NCBI GenBank assembly: GCA_014728215.1
Contig: WJLZ01000185.1
Location: 62,001 to 126,000, forward strand
Length of the DNA: 64,000 bases
Origin: Chitinivibrionales bacterium
GTDB taxonomy: Bacteria > Fibrobacterota > Chitinivibrionia > Chitinivibrionales > WJKA01
Reading direction: 5' to 3'
Both the position numbers and the translations under genes were made by a program. Below the pieces are notes generated by a model that was not told the origin of the DNA, ran no database searches, and saw nothing but the letters and a program-made list of their open reading frames with translations. Of this stretch, positions 27,416 through 35,822 are shown one piece after another; within the stretch, counting starts at the first letter, position 1; each line of letters opens with the position of its first letter.

Positions 27416-28486
27416 TTAAAGAAAAAAGGCCTTACTTACCGAAATTTCGCGGTGGATGTTATGAATTACCCGGGCGAAAGTATGGGTAAGAGAATGAATA
27501 TGAAAGCCGTGCAGTGAAGAAAATTTTTCTGTTGGTGGAATACTGTCGGTAACAATACAGCACTGCATCCCGTTCTGTTCGTGCATACGCTCAAGAGCTT
27601 CATATGCCTTTGGAGCGTAGAGACAGTGAGAAATGCATATGTAGATTTTTGTAATTCCTAATTCGCCGGTTAGTTTCTGAACGACTTTTTCAATTGTCTG
27701 TCCGCTGCTGATTATGTCATCGCATATAATTGCTGTTGTTTTGTTGCTGAAATCACCGATAATCTCGGCATGCTCGACTTTTTCGGGCCCCGGGCGGCTT
27801 TTTGATGCTATGGCATGAGCAACATGCAGACGTTCACTTATGGCGATTGCCATTTTGGCCGCACCGGCATCCGGCGCCACAACCGTTACATCATCCCGTC
27901 CTTTCATATCCTTGAACTGATTGACAAAATATGTTAATGGTTCGAGCTCATTGACCGGTGTGTTACCATAGAAACCATGTATTTGTCTACTGTGAGGATG
28001 CCAGGTGACCACCCGATCGATTCCCGCCCTCTGGGCAAGATTCGCCATGAGCGCGGCGGTTGTGGGCTCGCGTTTAAATCTGGTTGGTTTATCCTGCCGG
28101 GAATAGGCAAGATAAGGAAGCACTGCTGTGACATGCCTTGCTCCATGTTCCCGAAAAGCACGGGCAGCAATGAGCAGGGCACAGTAATTGTCATTAATAT
28201 CGGAACCATCCGTGGGATTTTTCAAAGACTGAAAAAGAAACACATCACACCCGCCTACATGTCGCTGCAATCGGACATAGGTCTCCGAATCGGAAAAGGA
28301 AGAATCGATATTCTTTAGGTAGGCAATTTCTCCTTCAGAAAACTCATTGTCGTACAGCCGGCGATAAGCATTGTAAACACCTTCGGTAAAAACCTCCCCG
28401 GAACGACATCCTGCCAAAAGCAGCTTGCCACGTGGAGGAAACCAAGGTTGCTCTTCGGCAGTTCTCTCCTGTTCCTTGTCACGCAT
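27416..28486 (-). CDS. prs: Ribose-phosphate pyrophosphokinase
   Basis: The 356-aa enzyme makes PRPP from ribose-5-phosphate and ATP. Blocks seen are the flexible loop VLPYLAYSRQDKPT, the ribose-binding VVAPDAGAAKMA and the PRPP motif AIICDDIISSGQT. The N-terminal region (about 1-60) is longer and divergent, with the usual FxDGE part replaced by FSDSETYVRLQ, so it belongs to an atypical Prs branch and may not be the only copy in the genome. It converges with the fusion gene upstream on the plus strand. Confidence 0.88.
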   Translation of the reverse strand: MRDKEQERTAEEQPWFPPRGKLLLAGCRSGEVFTEGVYNAYRRLYDNEFSEGEIAYLKNIDSSFSDSETYVRLQRHVGGCDVFLFQSLKNPTDGSDINDNYCALLIAARAFREHGARHVTAVLPYLAYSRQDKPTRFKREPTTAALMANLAQRAGIDRVVTWHPHSRQIHGFYGNTPVNELEPLTYFVNQFKDMKGRDDVTVVAPDAGAAKMAIAISERLHVAHAIASKSRPGPEKVEHAEIIGDFSNKTTAIICDDIISSGQTIEKVVQKLTGELGITKIYICISHCLYAPKAYEALERMHEQNGMQCCIVTDSIPPTEKFSSLHGFHIHSLTHTFARVIHNIHREISVSKAFFL

Positions 28487-28518
28487 TCGACTTCTGTCTC
28501 CCAGTAATAGAACAGATA

Positions 28519-28776
28519 TTAATCACCTCCGCCATAGGAATAAATGATATTGGCCGATTCGTTATCAAAATCGAACTCTTCATTATAATGCCCGTCATGA
28601 CCCAAAGTCGCCACATTCGGTTCGAAAACGACTTTGGGGATTACATGCATCTGCGTTCCATTAGAGGCTTCCATTTCACCAAGCACCTCTGCAACATTTC
28701 TTTCCATTGAGCGGGGAGACTTGCTTAAGCGACGTTGCCTGATATTTTTTTGTTTTAATTTTGTACCTGCAGCCAT
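28519..28776 (-). CDS. Small acidic protein of unknown function beside ferredoxin
   Basis: It is 85 aa, with a basic first third (KLKQKNIRQRRLSKSPRS), a middle with HVIPKVVFEPN and an acidic Gly-ending tail (EEFDFDNESANIIYSYGGGD). There is no signal peptide, membrane segment or Cys. AAAGGA precedes the ATG chosen; a longer frame upstream would overlap the ferredoxin gene. It lies 19 bases after the ferredoxin and is probably co-transcribed. I do not recognise a family. Confidence 0.65.
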   Translation of the reverse strand: MAAGTKLKQKNIRQRRLSKSPRSMERNVAEVLGEMEASNGTQMHVIPKVVFEPNVATLGHDGHYNEEFDFDNESANIIYSYGGGD

Positions 28777-28795
28777 ACCATCATCCTTTCGAGTC

Positions 28796-28984
28796 TTATG
28801 TAATGGAAATGCAATCAACAGGACAACCATCCGCAGCTTCCTGAGCGCTCTCCTGAAGATCTTCAGGGATGTCGTCCTTCACCGTTTGTGCTTTGCCGTC
28901 ATCATTCATCTCAAACACTTCGGGGCATGTATTCGCGCATAATTCGCATCCAATACATGTATCCTGATCAACCACTGCTTTCAT
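28796..28984 (-). CDS. Ferredoxin, single [4Fe-4S] type
   Basis: The 62-aa electron carrier has Cys10, Cys13 and Cys16 (TCIGCELC) and Cys54 in DGCPVDC as cluster ligands. Cys20 and Cys58 are extra and placed as in ferredoxins that can form a disulfide. The acidic surface is typical. GGAG lies close before the ATG. A TATAAT-like box occurs about 35 bases upstream, which suggests ordinary sigma-70 control, unlike most neighbours. Confidence 0.93.
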   Translation of the reverse strand: MKAVVDQDTCIGCELCANTCPEVFEMNDDGKAQTVKDDIPEDLQESAQEAADGCPVDCISIT

Positions 28985-29117
28985 TGAGTAGCTCCTTTCT
29001 GCAAGGATTATAATAATTGCATTATCTTTGCAATTTGCAATTTATGAAAACCCTATAAATTGGTAACTATACTGCTGCAATCATCATGCCAAATCGATCT
29101 TTTTATTCACAAACGGC

Positions 29118-30392
29118 CTATTCAGATTTGCTGCCTTTTACCGCTGACTGCATCGATTTGGCCATATTCGACATCAGTTCCCATTCTGCTTTAATCAGAC
29201 GTCGGCTTTTGTCCCAGACGGACCCTTCAATACGTTTTCCATATCGTTTTTCCGCCAGAAGCCGTTCGTACAATTGCATTGCCTTTCGGGCACAAGCAGG
29301 CAACGTAAAACGCCGGGCGGTGTCCAGTGCTTCCTGCCGCATGGAATGTATCTTTTCTGAGTCATGCCTGAAAAAATTCTGTAGCGATTCAACAAAAACG
29401 GCAATCTCCTTTTTATGTACAACCAGGCCATTTCTGTCATTCTCAACTACATCACGAATTCCCGGACCATCAAGTGCAACAACCGGAACGCCGCAGGCCA
29501 TGGCCTCGGCAAGTACCAGTCCCTGGGTTTCGGTTTGCGATGCAAAGGCAAACATATCCATTGCATGATAGCAATCGACAAGTTGCTGGCCTTTGAGTGT
29601 TCCAGGCGCATGAACCCGATCGCCCACCTTGTGCCGGCTAAATATTTCCAGAAGTTCATCCCGTGATGGTCCGCTGCCGGCAACAATGTAATGGGCATCC
29701 CTGTCCATCTCAAGATATTGTGCAACGGCTTCACCCAGAAAATGTATGTTTTTTTCCGGCGCCAGCCGGCTTACAAATCCAATCACCTTCTTATCGGCGC
29801 CAATCCCTTCTTTCGCACGGAAACGATTACCGTTTCCATTACTGAAAAGATTGAGATTGATACCGGTAGGAATTACCGATATGGGGGTAACAACCCCTCT
29901 TCCCGCCAGATCTTTACGCACGCTGCTTGACGGTGCTATTATGTGAGAGCATAAATTCGCATATCCAATGGCAAGGGATGCCGCAAAGCGTTGCAAGGCC
30001 GGCGAATCACCGGGAACATAATGAGTGTAACGCTCATAGTAGGTGTGAAAGGTAAATACAATAGGAATGGCATACTCTGCAGCGGCCCGTAAAGCGGTAT
30101 CCCCGACCAGATAGGGATGGTGCGAATGAATTATATCGGGCCCAAAATCATTGAGTTTCTTTCCAAGAATTCCGGGTATCGGTAATTGAACCGAAAAATC
30201 GGTGCCGTTAAAATTCTGTATGGCGGGTAATCGAACTACATTTTCTTCATGATCGGGCATATTTTCAAAAACGGGAGCTACGATAAGGACTTCATGCCCG
30301 TGTTTGCGATACTCTTCGCTGAATCCTTTTATCGATTTTTCCACACCTCCTACAAAGGGTGCATAGGTATTGGTCATCATTACTATTTTCAT
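29118..30392 (-). CDS. Glycosyltransferase family 4
   Basis: The 424-aa GT-B enzyme begins with the donor-side MTNTYAPFVGGVEKSIKGF and has DIIHSHHPYLVG, VIPTGINLN, GFVSRLAPEKN and the E-x7-E motif in ETQGLVLAEAMACGVPVV. It resembles diacylglycerol alpha-glucosyltransferases, so a membrane glycolipid or oligosaccharide product is likely. The C-terminal 40 residues form a Lys/Arg-rich amphipathic helix that could dock on the membrane. It follows the glycosidase-like gene by 48 bases in one unit. Confidence 0.88.
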   Translation of the reverse strand: MKIVMMTNTYAPFVGGVEKSIKGFSEEYRKHGHEVLIVAPVFENMPDHEENVVRLPAIQNFNGTDFSVQLPIPGILGKKLNDFGPDIIHSHHPYLVGDTALRAAAEYAIPIVFTFHTYYERYTHYVPGDSPALQRFAASLAIGYANLCSHIIAPSSSVRKDLAGRGVVTPISVIPTGINLNLFSNGNGNRFRAKEGIGADKKVIGFVSRLAPEKNIHFLGEAVAQYLEMDRDAHYIVAGSGPSRDELLEIFSRHKVGDRVHAPGTLKGQQLVDCYHAMDMFAFASQTETQGLVLAEAMACGVPVVALDGPGIRDVVENDRNGLVVHKKEIAVFVESLQNFFRHDSEKIHSMRQEALDTARRFTLPACARKAMQLYERLLAEKRYGKRIEGSVWDKSRRLIKAEWELMSNMAKSMQSAVKGSKSE

Positions 30393-30440
30393 GTATTATT
30401 CCTTTATATTAATCGTTTTGACCACGTTCGGAGATAAGAT

Positions 30441-32726
30441 TTACACTCCTTCCTCTTTGATGTCAACCTGTGCAGATCCGGCTGTCTTGGAAATAACCGT
30501 TCCCCATATTGGAGCAACTTCTACCTGAGGAATTACTCCCCGCCATTCACCTTTCCATTGGATCTCTACACCATCTTTACTACGGTGGAGATGAACGGTA
30601 ACTGGTCCAAAGGATGTTGCCGTGGGGCCGAAGGAACAGTGCGCTCCTGGTTTAACCCAGTCGCGAAGTACTCCTGAACAGAGTACGAGTTTTCGTTCTC
30701 CGTATTCTTCTCTGACAAACAGATTCCGGACCATGATTGCCCATTCGGCAGCAGCCCACACATGCTGGCCGTCACCCATACAGCCGGTTTCGAGTTGCGG
30801 ATGAATGGCTTCCGGCCACTGCCCGGTATCGGATGCCAGCCTGGCGATTGTTTCCATACATTGGGCGTAGCGACTGTCTCCGGTCCGTAAAAATGCCTGA
30901 GCGATATGAAGCGTCAGGTAGGCATTAATACCCGAATGGCTGATATCATGAAACAGTGCATTATTAACAGTACAAAAGTCATACAAATATTCTGCGGTAT
31001 CGAGTATTCGTCTGTCATCAGGTGCGAATACCTGCAGCGGATAGGCCGCGGCAAGTGACCCTACCGAAGCACTGTCCGGACGACGATACGGAGAGACAGG
31101 CATGATGTTATTTCCCGATGCCTGCGATACTCTTGCAAGGCTTTGAATTACCGCTTTATAGACACTGTTGGCCTGATTTTCATAATTCCGGGCCCGTTCC
31201 GAATCTCCCAGCGCCTCCATCATCCGTGCCGCGCCGCGTAAACCGGCTATTGCCCAGAAATCATCCCAGTAGTAGTAATCGTTGGGCCCGAAATGCTCGG
31301 CGCTGAAACCGGCCGGCAGTAATCCTCCATGGAGCGATTCTTTTTTGCCCTTCACAATCTTACGGCATATCCAGTCGGCGCCGTATATTATGCTCTTTCT
31401 TAAATTTTCATTGGGTGCTTTTCCTGCAAGACGGCCCGCCATATCAAAAATCCATAACACCTGACCGTTGGCATCCCATTCACCTTCCTGTGAAACAAAA
31501 TAGCCAAGGGCATTCTGACGTTTTGGAAAGCGCGCAAGCGCAGAATCAGCCGTGCTCTCAAGACCGCACAGATACATGGCATGGGCAATTAAAACCGCAT
31601 CGCGAAACCAGAATCTTTTGTATGTATACGGCCCGGCAACGATATCATCCCAGGAATGTAATAACATCGTCCGAAGCGAATTTTCGTAAAGAAACTGATA
31701 ATGCTTATCAGGTATCTCGATTTTGCATGCACCCTCAAGACGCTCACGCCATGGTTTTTCTTCTTGACCCTTATCAAGGGAAAGTACTATCGGAGTTTTT
31801 GATTTGCGCTGTTGCAGCGGAACCGTAACAACTACCTCCCGCTCCTTATCGGAGGTCAGATCGAATTGAGCGGCGGCAGTGGCCATGCCAATCTTACACC
31901 CTGCTTGCTGCTCTTTTCCATTAACGCCCGTGCATATTTTCTGATATACATCACCCTGACGATAATCGGAATACCACATCATCTCGGGACGAACATCGAA
32001 ATGGAGCTGGTGTTTGCCGTTGAGCAGCCATCCACTTGCCGTGCTTAACGGTTGTATCGATTCCAGCAAACTTATTCCTTCAGGATTATAGGGCCGTACC
32101 GAGATCATGAGCCGAACACCCGGTGATCCGGTTTGAGCAGCTGCACGGATAACGCAAACCGGCATGCCGTCAACCATACATGCTTCGGTGGTAACACGAA
32201 GTCGATTGCTTCCCAGGGAGCTTTCGGTGATAACCTGCAATGGATAGGTATGGTGAATTTTCTGGTTAACTTTCTTCATGCGTGATGGGATCAAATTATC
32301 CCCGTCATTATCCAATACCCAGCAATCGATCGACCAGCTGTCGAACAGGGGAGTTACCAGACCCCGGGGATCAACAATCGGTAAATGTTTCATGCCGGGG
32401 ATACCTACCGCAGTCCAGTTTCGGTGCGTAAGATTTATATGCGTAATGGCAAAGGCACGAGGAATAAATGAACTACTTGTGGGACTGAACTGCTCCGAAA
32501 CCCAGTAAGGCCATACCCAGTCGAGATTATGTTGTATTGCCTGACTGTTGAGCAACCCCCTTGCGTGTAAAACCGCTCCGGCACGCATCAATTCTGTTGG
32601 TGCAACCATCTCTGCAGGTTGAGAAAAGCGATTAAAACTTGCCAGTAAAGCCAGGGGATCGATAAAACCGTGAGCTTTTGAAAGACGTTTAAGAAAAAAC
32701 TTCCATGGAAAAAATTTAGTTAACAT
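30441..32726 (-). CDS. Six-hairpin (alpha/alpha)6 glycosidase-like protein
   Basis: The 761-aa protein has a beta-rich N-terminal half and a C-terminal half resembling six-hairpin glycosidases such as GH15 or amylo-1,6-glucosidase: FWFRDAVLIAHAMYLCG, GEWDANGQVLWIFD, DDFWAIAGLRGAARMM and GDGQHVWAAAEW. Acidic residues in RD and EWDANGQ are candidate catalytic positions. No signal peptide is seen; the hydrophobic start MLTKFFPWKFFL is short. The substrate is unknown. With the glycosyltransferase behind it, it may trim or make a glycolipid or storage oligosaccharide. Confidence 0.75.
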   Translation of the reverse strand: MLTKFFPWKFFLKRLSKAHGFIDPLALLASFNRFSQPAEMVAPTELMRAGAVLHARGLLNSQAIQHNLDWVWPYWVSEQFSPTSSSFIPRAFAITHINLTHRNWTAVGIPGMKHLPIVDPRGLVTPLFDSWSIDCWVLDNDGDNLIPSRMKKVNQKIHHTYPLQVITESSLGSNRLRVTTEACMVDGMPVCVIRAAAQTGSPGVRLMISVRPYNPEGISLLESIQPLSTASGWLLNGKHQLHFDVRPEMMWYSDYRQGDVYQKICTGVNGKEQQAGCKIGMATAAAQFDLTSDKEREVVVTVPLQQRKSKTPIVLSLDKGQEEKPWRERLEGACKIEIPDKHYQFLYENSLRTMLLHSWDDIVAGPYTYKRFWFRDAVLIAHAMYLCGLESTADSALARFPKRQNALGYFVSQEGEWDANGQVLWIFDMAGRLAGKAPNENLRKSIIYGADWICRKIVKGKKESLHGGLLPAGFSAEHFGPNDYYYWDDFWAIAGLRGAARMMEALGDSERARNYENQANSVYKAVIQSLARVSQASGNNIMPVSPYRRPDSASVGSLAAAYPLQVFAPDDRRILDTAEYLYDFCTVNNALFHDISHSGINAYLTLHIAQAFLRTGDSRYAQCMETIARLASDTGQWPEAIHPQLETGCMGDGQHVWAAAEWAIMVRNLFVREEYGERKLVLCSGVLRDWVKPGAHCSFGPTATSFGPVTVHLHRSKDGVEIQWKGEWRGVIPQVEVAPIWGTVISKTAGSAQVDIKEEGV

Positions 32727-32800
32727 ACAGAATACTTTCTTTCTAAAGGAATAAACATACCCTGAAATGACGTAGATGAAACCGTAGTCCTACTAAAAAA

Positions 32801-32814
32801 GCAACTACAATGCC
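32801..32814 (-). promoter_or_regulatory. Sigma-54 type promoter for glycosidase/GT4 unit
   Basis: Minus strand AATGGCATTGTAGTTGCTT matches TGGCA-N6-TTGC exactly. It gives a leader of about 65 bases. Confidence 0.75.
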
Positions 32815-32898
32815 ATTACCCCTATTTCAGAGACTCTAGGGTATTATATCCAGTATTCAGGAGTTTTATTCTCAAAAACGACAACAGTTTTATCAATT

Positions 32899-32917
32899 AT
32901 GCGAAATTTTTTATTCG
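32899..32917 (+). promoter_or_regulatory. Candidate activator-binding element, copy B
   Basis: ATGCGAAATTTTTTATTCG is the reverse form of the element at 34509-34527 with three differences. It lies between two divergent promoters, 69 bases from one -24 box and 85 from the other. Confidence 0.45.
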
Positions 32918-32985
32918 TTTTTCTGATAGTTCTTAGGCATAATGCGTGAGCATGAAACAAATATCCCCGCACTAACAGGAGTTCT

Positions 32986-32999
32986 GGCATGTTTTTCGC
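32986..32999 (+). promoter_or_regulatory. Sigma-54 type promoter for receiver/YihY unit
   Basis: CTGGCATGTTTTTCGCAT has TGGCA and TCGC in place of TTGC. The correct ten-base spacing is kept. Confidence 0.6.
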
Positions 33000-33111
33000 A
33001 TTGAAGTAAAGGTACAATTTATTAATCACTTTCAGTACTCTGGTCGTCGGAACACATTTTTATCGGCCCTGTTTATACCTACAGGAAACTTTAATTGCAA
33101 TCGGACAGATT

Positions 33112-33489
33112 ATGAAAAAAAATGTATTGATTATTCACGAAGATACGATTTTATGCGAAAGATACGTTCATCGTTTAAGAGCAGAAAATTACACCGTAGC
33201 TGTCGCTCATACTCCGCAGGAAGGATTCAAACGTGTCATAAAATCGAGGCCCGATTTCATTTTTCTTGATGAACTCATGGCTATGGGAACAGAAGATTTC
33301 AACATAGTCGACAAATTGCAGCACAACAAAAAAACCGCCTCCATTCCCATTGTTCTCATTAAAGGACTTATGCGCCAGTCGGCGATCGATATTAAAAAGG
33401 ATGTGGAAGACAAGGGAAGCCGAGTTATTGGAGAAATCAGCGTCGAAGAAAGCGATTCCGAGGTGGTGAATGCAATCAAGGGAAAATAA
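33112..33489 (+). CDS. Stand-alone receiver domain, degenerate C-terminal half
   Basis: The 125-aa receiver-only protein keeps the acid pocket HED (9-11) and the phosphate acceptor Asp53 in FIFLDELMA. The usual Thr/Ser after strand 4 is replaced (LIKG), and the conserved Lys-Pro of strand 5 is missing (VIGEIS), so phosphorylation chemistry may be altered. No output domain is present. It shares a unit with the YihY-family gene 47 bases downstream. Confidence 0.8.
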   Translation: MKKNVLIIHEDTILCERYVHRLRAENYTVAVAHTPQEGFKRVIKSRPDFIFLDELMAMGTEDFNIVDKLQHNKKTASIPIVLIKGLMRQSAIDIKKDVEDKGSRVIGEISVEESDSEVVNAIKGK

Positions 33490-33536
33490 AAAACCCGAAA
33501 AATGAATAACCGATAATCCAAAGCAAGTATACAACA

Positions 33537-34403
33537 ATGGGTGAACTTCTATTCAAACTGAAAGCCTTAAAAGACTTTATCGGAGAAGTTATTAAAGAAT
33601 GGGGTAACGATAAAGGATGGCTTCTTTCGGCGGCACTGGCTTTTTATTCACTATTCTCATTGGCCCCTCTTCTGATTATCACCATTGCCATAGCGGGTAT
33701 TATCTTCGGCCAGTCCAACGCTGAAGATGCCATAATTTCTCACCTACAGTCGCTTGCCGGGGAACGCGGAACGCGGGCATTGAAAAACATTGCCTTTGAG
33801 ATCAGCCTTGCCGGTAAAAGTATTCCGGCGATGCTGGTCGGTTTTGCCGCGCTTTTCATCGGCGCTTCGACTCTCTTCTTTCAAATGCGTCATTCATTAA
33901 ATGAGATCTGGAAGGCTGAACAACCAAATGAAAAATTCTTTATCGGCTACATTAAAGCGCGGGTAACTGCATTTATCATAGCGGTGGGAGGAGGGATATT
34001 AGTGCTTGTCTCACTGATCAGCAGCTCCCTTCTTTCGGCACTGGCCGAACAACTGGAACCGGCTTTCGGTCAGCTTATTATTCTCTGGAAAACACTTGAC
34101 TTTGTGCTCTCCTACGCTGTTTTGACTGTGTTGTTCGCCATGCTGTATAAATATGTTCCCGATGCCCATATCAAATGGAAGGACGTGTGGGTAGGAGCAA
34201 TCACCGCATCCTTACTCTATAATGCCGCTAAATTTCTGATCAGTCTGTATCTTGGACATAGCAGTGTCGGTTCGGCCTATGGAGCCGCAGGCTCTCTGGT
34301 CGTGCTTCTTGTCTGGATTAACATTTCGGCTCAAATATTTCTTCTTGGCGGTGAAGTTGCTCAGGTTTACGCCAGACATAAAGGCCGTATTATTGCGCAT
34401 TAA
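33537..34403 (+). CDS. YihY/BrkB-family inner-membrane protein
   Basis: The 288-aa protein has six membrane helices. LSAALAFYSLFSLAPLLIIT near the N-terminus and GSAYGAAGSLVVLLVWINISAQIFLLGGEV near the C-terminus are the family hallmarks. Earlier called RNase BN, the family is now regarded as membrane proteins of unknown transport or envelope role. It is paired with a receiver protein in a sigma-54 unit. Confidence 0.9.
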   Translation: MGELLFKLKALKDFIGEVIKEWGNDKGWLLSAALAFYSLFSLAPLLIITIAIAGIIFGQSNAEDAIISHLQSLAGERGTRALKNIAFEISLAGKSIPAMLVGFAALFIGASTLFFQMRHSLNEIWKAEQPNEKFFIGYIKARVTAFIIAVGGGILVLVSLISSSLLSALAEQLEPAFGQLIILWKTLDFVLSYAVLTVLFAMLYKYVPDAHIKWKDVWVGAITASLLYNAAKFLISLYLGHSSVGSAYGAAGSLVVLLVWINISAQIFLLGGEVAQVYARHKGRIIAH

Positions 34404-34508
34404 TCCAAGTTACTTTTTCGCTCAGAAGAGATTAAGAAAAAACGTGAAGCCCCAACTGTATCTCATATCATAGTCATTCTCTCATTTTTGAAAAAGCTTT
34501 TTCATATC

Positions 34509-34527
34509 CGACAAAAATATTTCGCAT
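34509..34527 (+). promoter_or_regulatory. Candidate activator-binding element, copy C
   Basis: CGACAAAAATATTTCGCAT is located 42 bases upstream of the -24 box of the site-2 protease promoter. It is the best match to the shared element. Confidence 0.45.
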
Positions 34528-34568
34528 TAAGCAATTAAACTCCCACTAAAATAGTACAGATCCCCCTT

Positions 34569-34582
34569 GGCATACATTTCGC
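34569..34582 (+). promoter_or_regulatory. Sigma-54 type promoter for site-2 protease
   Basis: TTGGCATACATTTCGCTT has TGGCA and TCGC, with ten-base spacing. The leader is about 40 bases. Confidence 0.62.
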
Positions 34583-34633
34583 TTATTAAGATCGCAGACA
34601 GATATAATGAGAACAAAAATATTGGAGCGGCAT

Positions 34634-35812
34634 ATGTTTGGCAGACGGAAAAAATTATTTAACCTATTCGGATTTGATGTGAAAATTGATATAAGCTGGT
34701 TAATCATAGCTTTTCTAATCACCTGGTCATTGGCTACCGGTGTATTTCCTTATTATTATGAAGGCTTGACTACCGGCGCCTATTGGATAATGGGGCTGCT
34801 TGGCGCGATCGGACTCTTTGCCTCTATTATCGTCCACGAATTCTGCCATTCCTTTGTAGCCAAGCGATTTGGTTTACCGATGAAAGGGATAACACTTTTT
34901 GTTTTCGGGGGGGTAGCGGAAATGGATGAAGAACCTCCGAGTGCGAAGGCCGAATTCATGATGGCGATAGCGGGGCCGATCGCAAGTATCGTTATCGGCG
35001 GCGTCATCCTCCTGCTTCTTAATCTTATCGGCGCCGGTCTGCTTACTCAACCGGTGTACGGTGTGCTTCAATATCTGGGAAGTATTAATCTGCTGCTCGC
35101 AGCATTTAATTTACTGCCAGCATTCCCCCTTGACGGGGGCCGGGTTTTACGTTCGGGCTTATGGGCCTGGAAAAAGGATCTCCGTAAAGCAACCCGGATT
35201 GCATCGTACAGTGGTAATGTCTTCGGGTTTATACTGATCGGCCTTGGAGTATTCAGTATATTTGCCGGCGCCTTTATCGGCGGCATGTGGTGGATACTGC
35301 TTGGAATCTTTCTCTGGCAGGCAGCACAGGTTTCCTACCAACGGCTGGTTATGCGGCGGGCCCTCGAAGGCGAGCCGGTCATGCGCTTCATGAACGACCA
35401 CCCCGTAACCATCAATGAAAATACCACCATCGATCAGTTCGTTCATGATTATGTTTACCGGTATCACTACAAAATGTTTCCGGTCACTCAAAGCGATGAA
35501 TCACTGAAGTGTATAACCACTCGAGATGTAAAAAATGTAGAACGCGATCAGTGGGGATCACACACCGTTGGAGAGATTGCTCATCCCTGTACCACAGAAA
35601 ACACACTCACTTCCAACACCGATGCTGTGGAAGCACTTGCCCGAATGCACAAGTCCGGGGTGAGTAGAATGATTATCACCGATGAAAACGGTCATCTTCA
35701 GGGAATAATCACCCTCAAAGACCTTATCGCTTTCCTCTCGGCAAAACTTGACCTTGAAGGAGAGGATTCCAATACTGACGTTAAAAGCCGGATAGAGGAA
35801 ATGAAGAAATAA
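34634..35812 (+). CDS. Site-2 protease (M50) with CBS pair
   Basis: The 392-aa intramembrane zinc metalloprotease of the SpoIVFB/Rip3 type has HEFCH (68-72) with metal His and catalytic Glu, and the third ligand Asp167 in FPLDGGRVLR. Six hydrophobic segments cover residues 20-240. The C-terminal part (about 250-375) has two CBS motifs that can sense adenine nucleotides and control cleavage. GGAGCGG precedes the ATG used. The substrate is unknown; the sigma factor encoded next door or an anti-sigma factor elsewhere are candidates. Confidence 0.92.
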   Translation: MFGRRKKLFNLFGFDVKIDISWLIIAFLITWSLATGVFPYYYEGLTTGAYWIMGLLGAIGLFASIIVHEFCHSFVAKRFGLPMKGITLFVFGGVAEMDEEPPSAKAEFMMAIAGPIASIVIGGVILLLLNLIGAGLLTQPVYGVLQYLGSINLLLAAFNLLPAFPLDGGRVLRSGLWAWKKDLRKATRIASYSGNVFGFILIGLGVFSIFAGAFIGGMWWILLGIFLWQAAQVSYQRLVMRRALEGEPVMRFMNDHPVTINENTTIDQFVHDYVYRYHYKMFPVTQSDESLKCITTRDVKNVERDQWGSHTVGEIAHPCTTENTLTSNTDAVEALARMHKSGVSRMIITDENGHLQGIITLKDLIAFLSAKLDLEGEDSNTDVKSRIEEMKK

Positions 35813-35822
35813 AAAATTCGAT

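Larger units (their letters stand above)
32727..33111. other. Divergent control region with two sigma-54 type promoters
   Basis: No gene is seen. It separates the glycosidase-like gene and a receiver gene, holds one promoter for each, and has one ATGCGAAA-type element between them. Confidence 0.6.
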
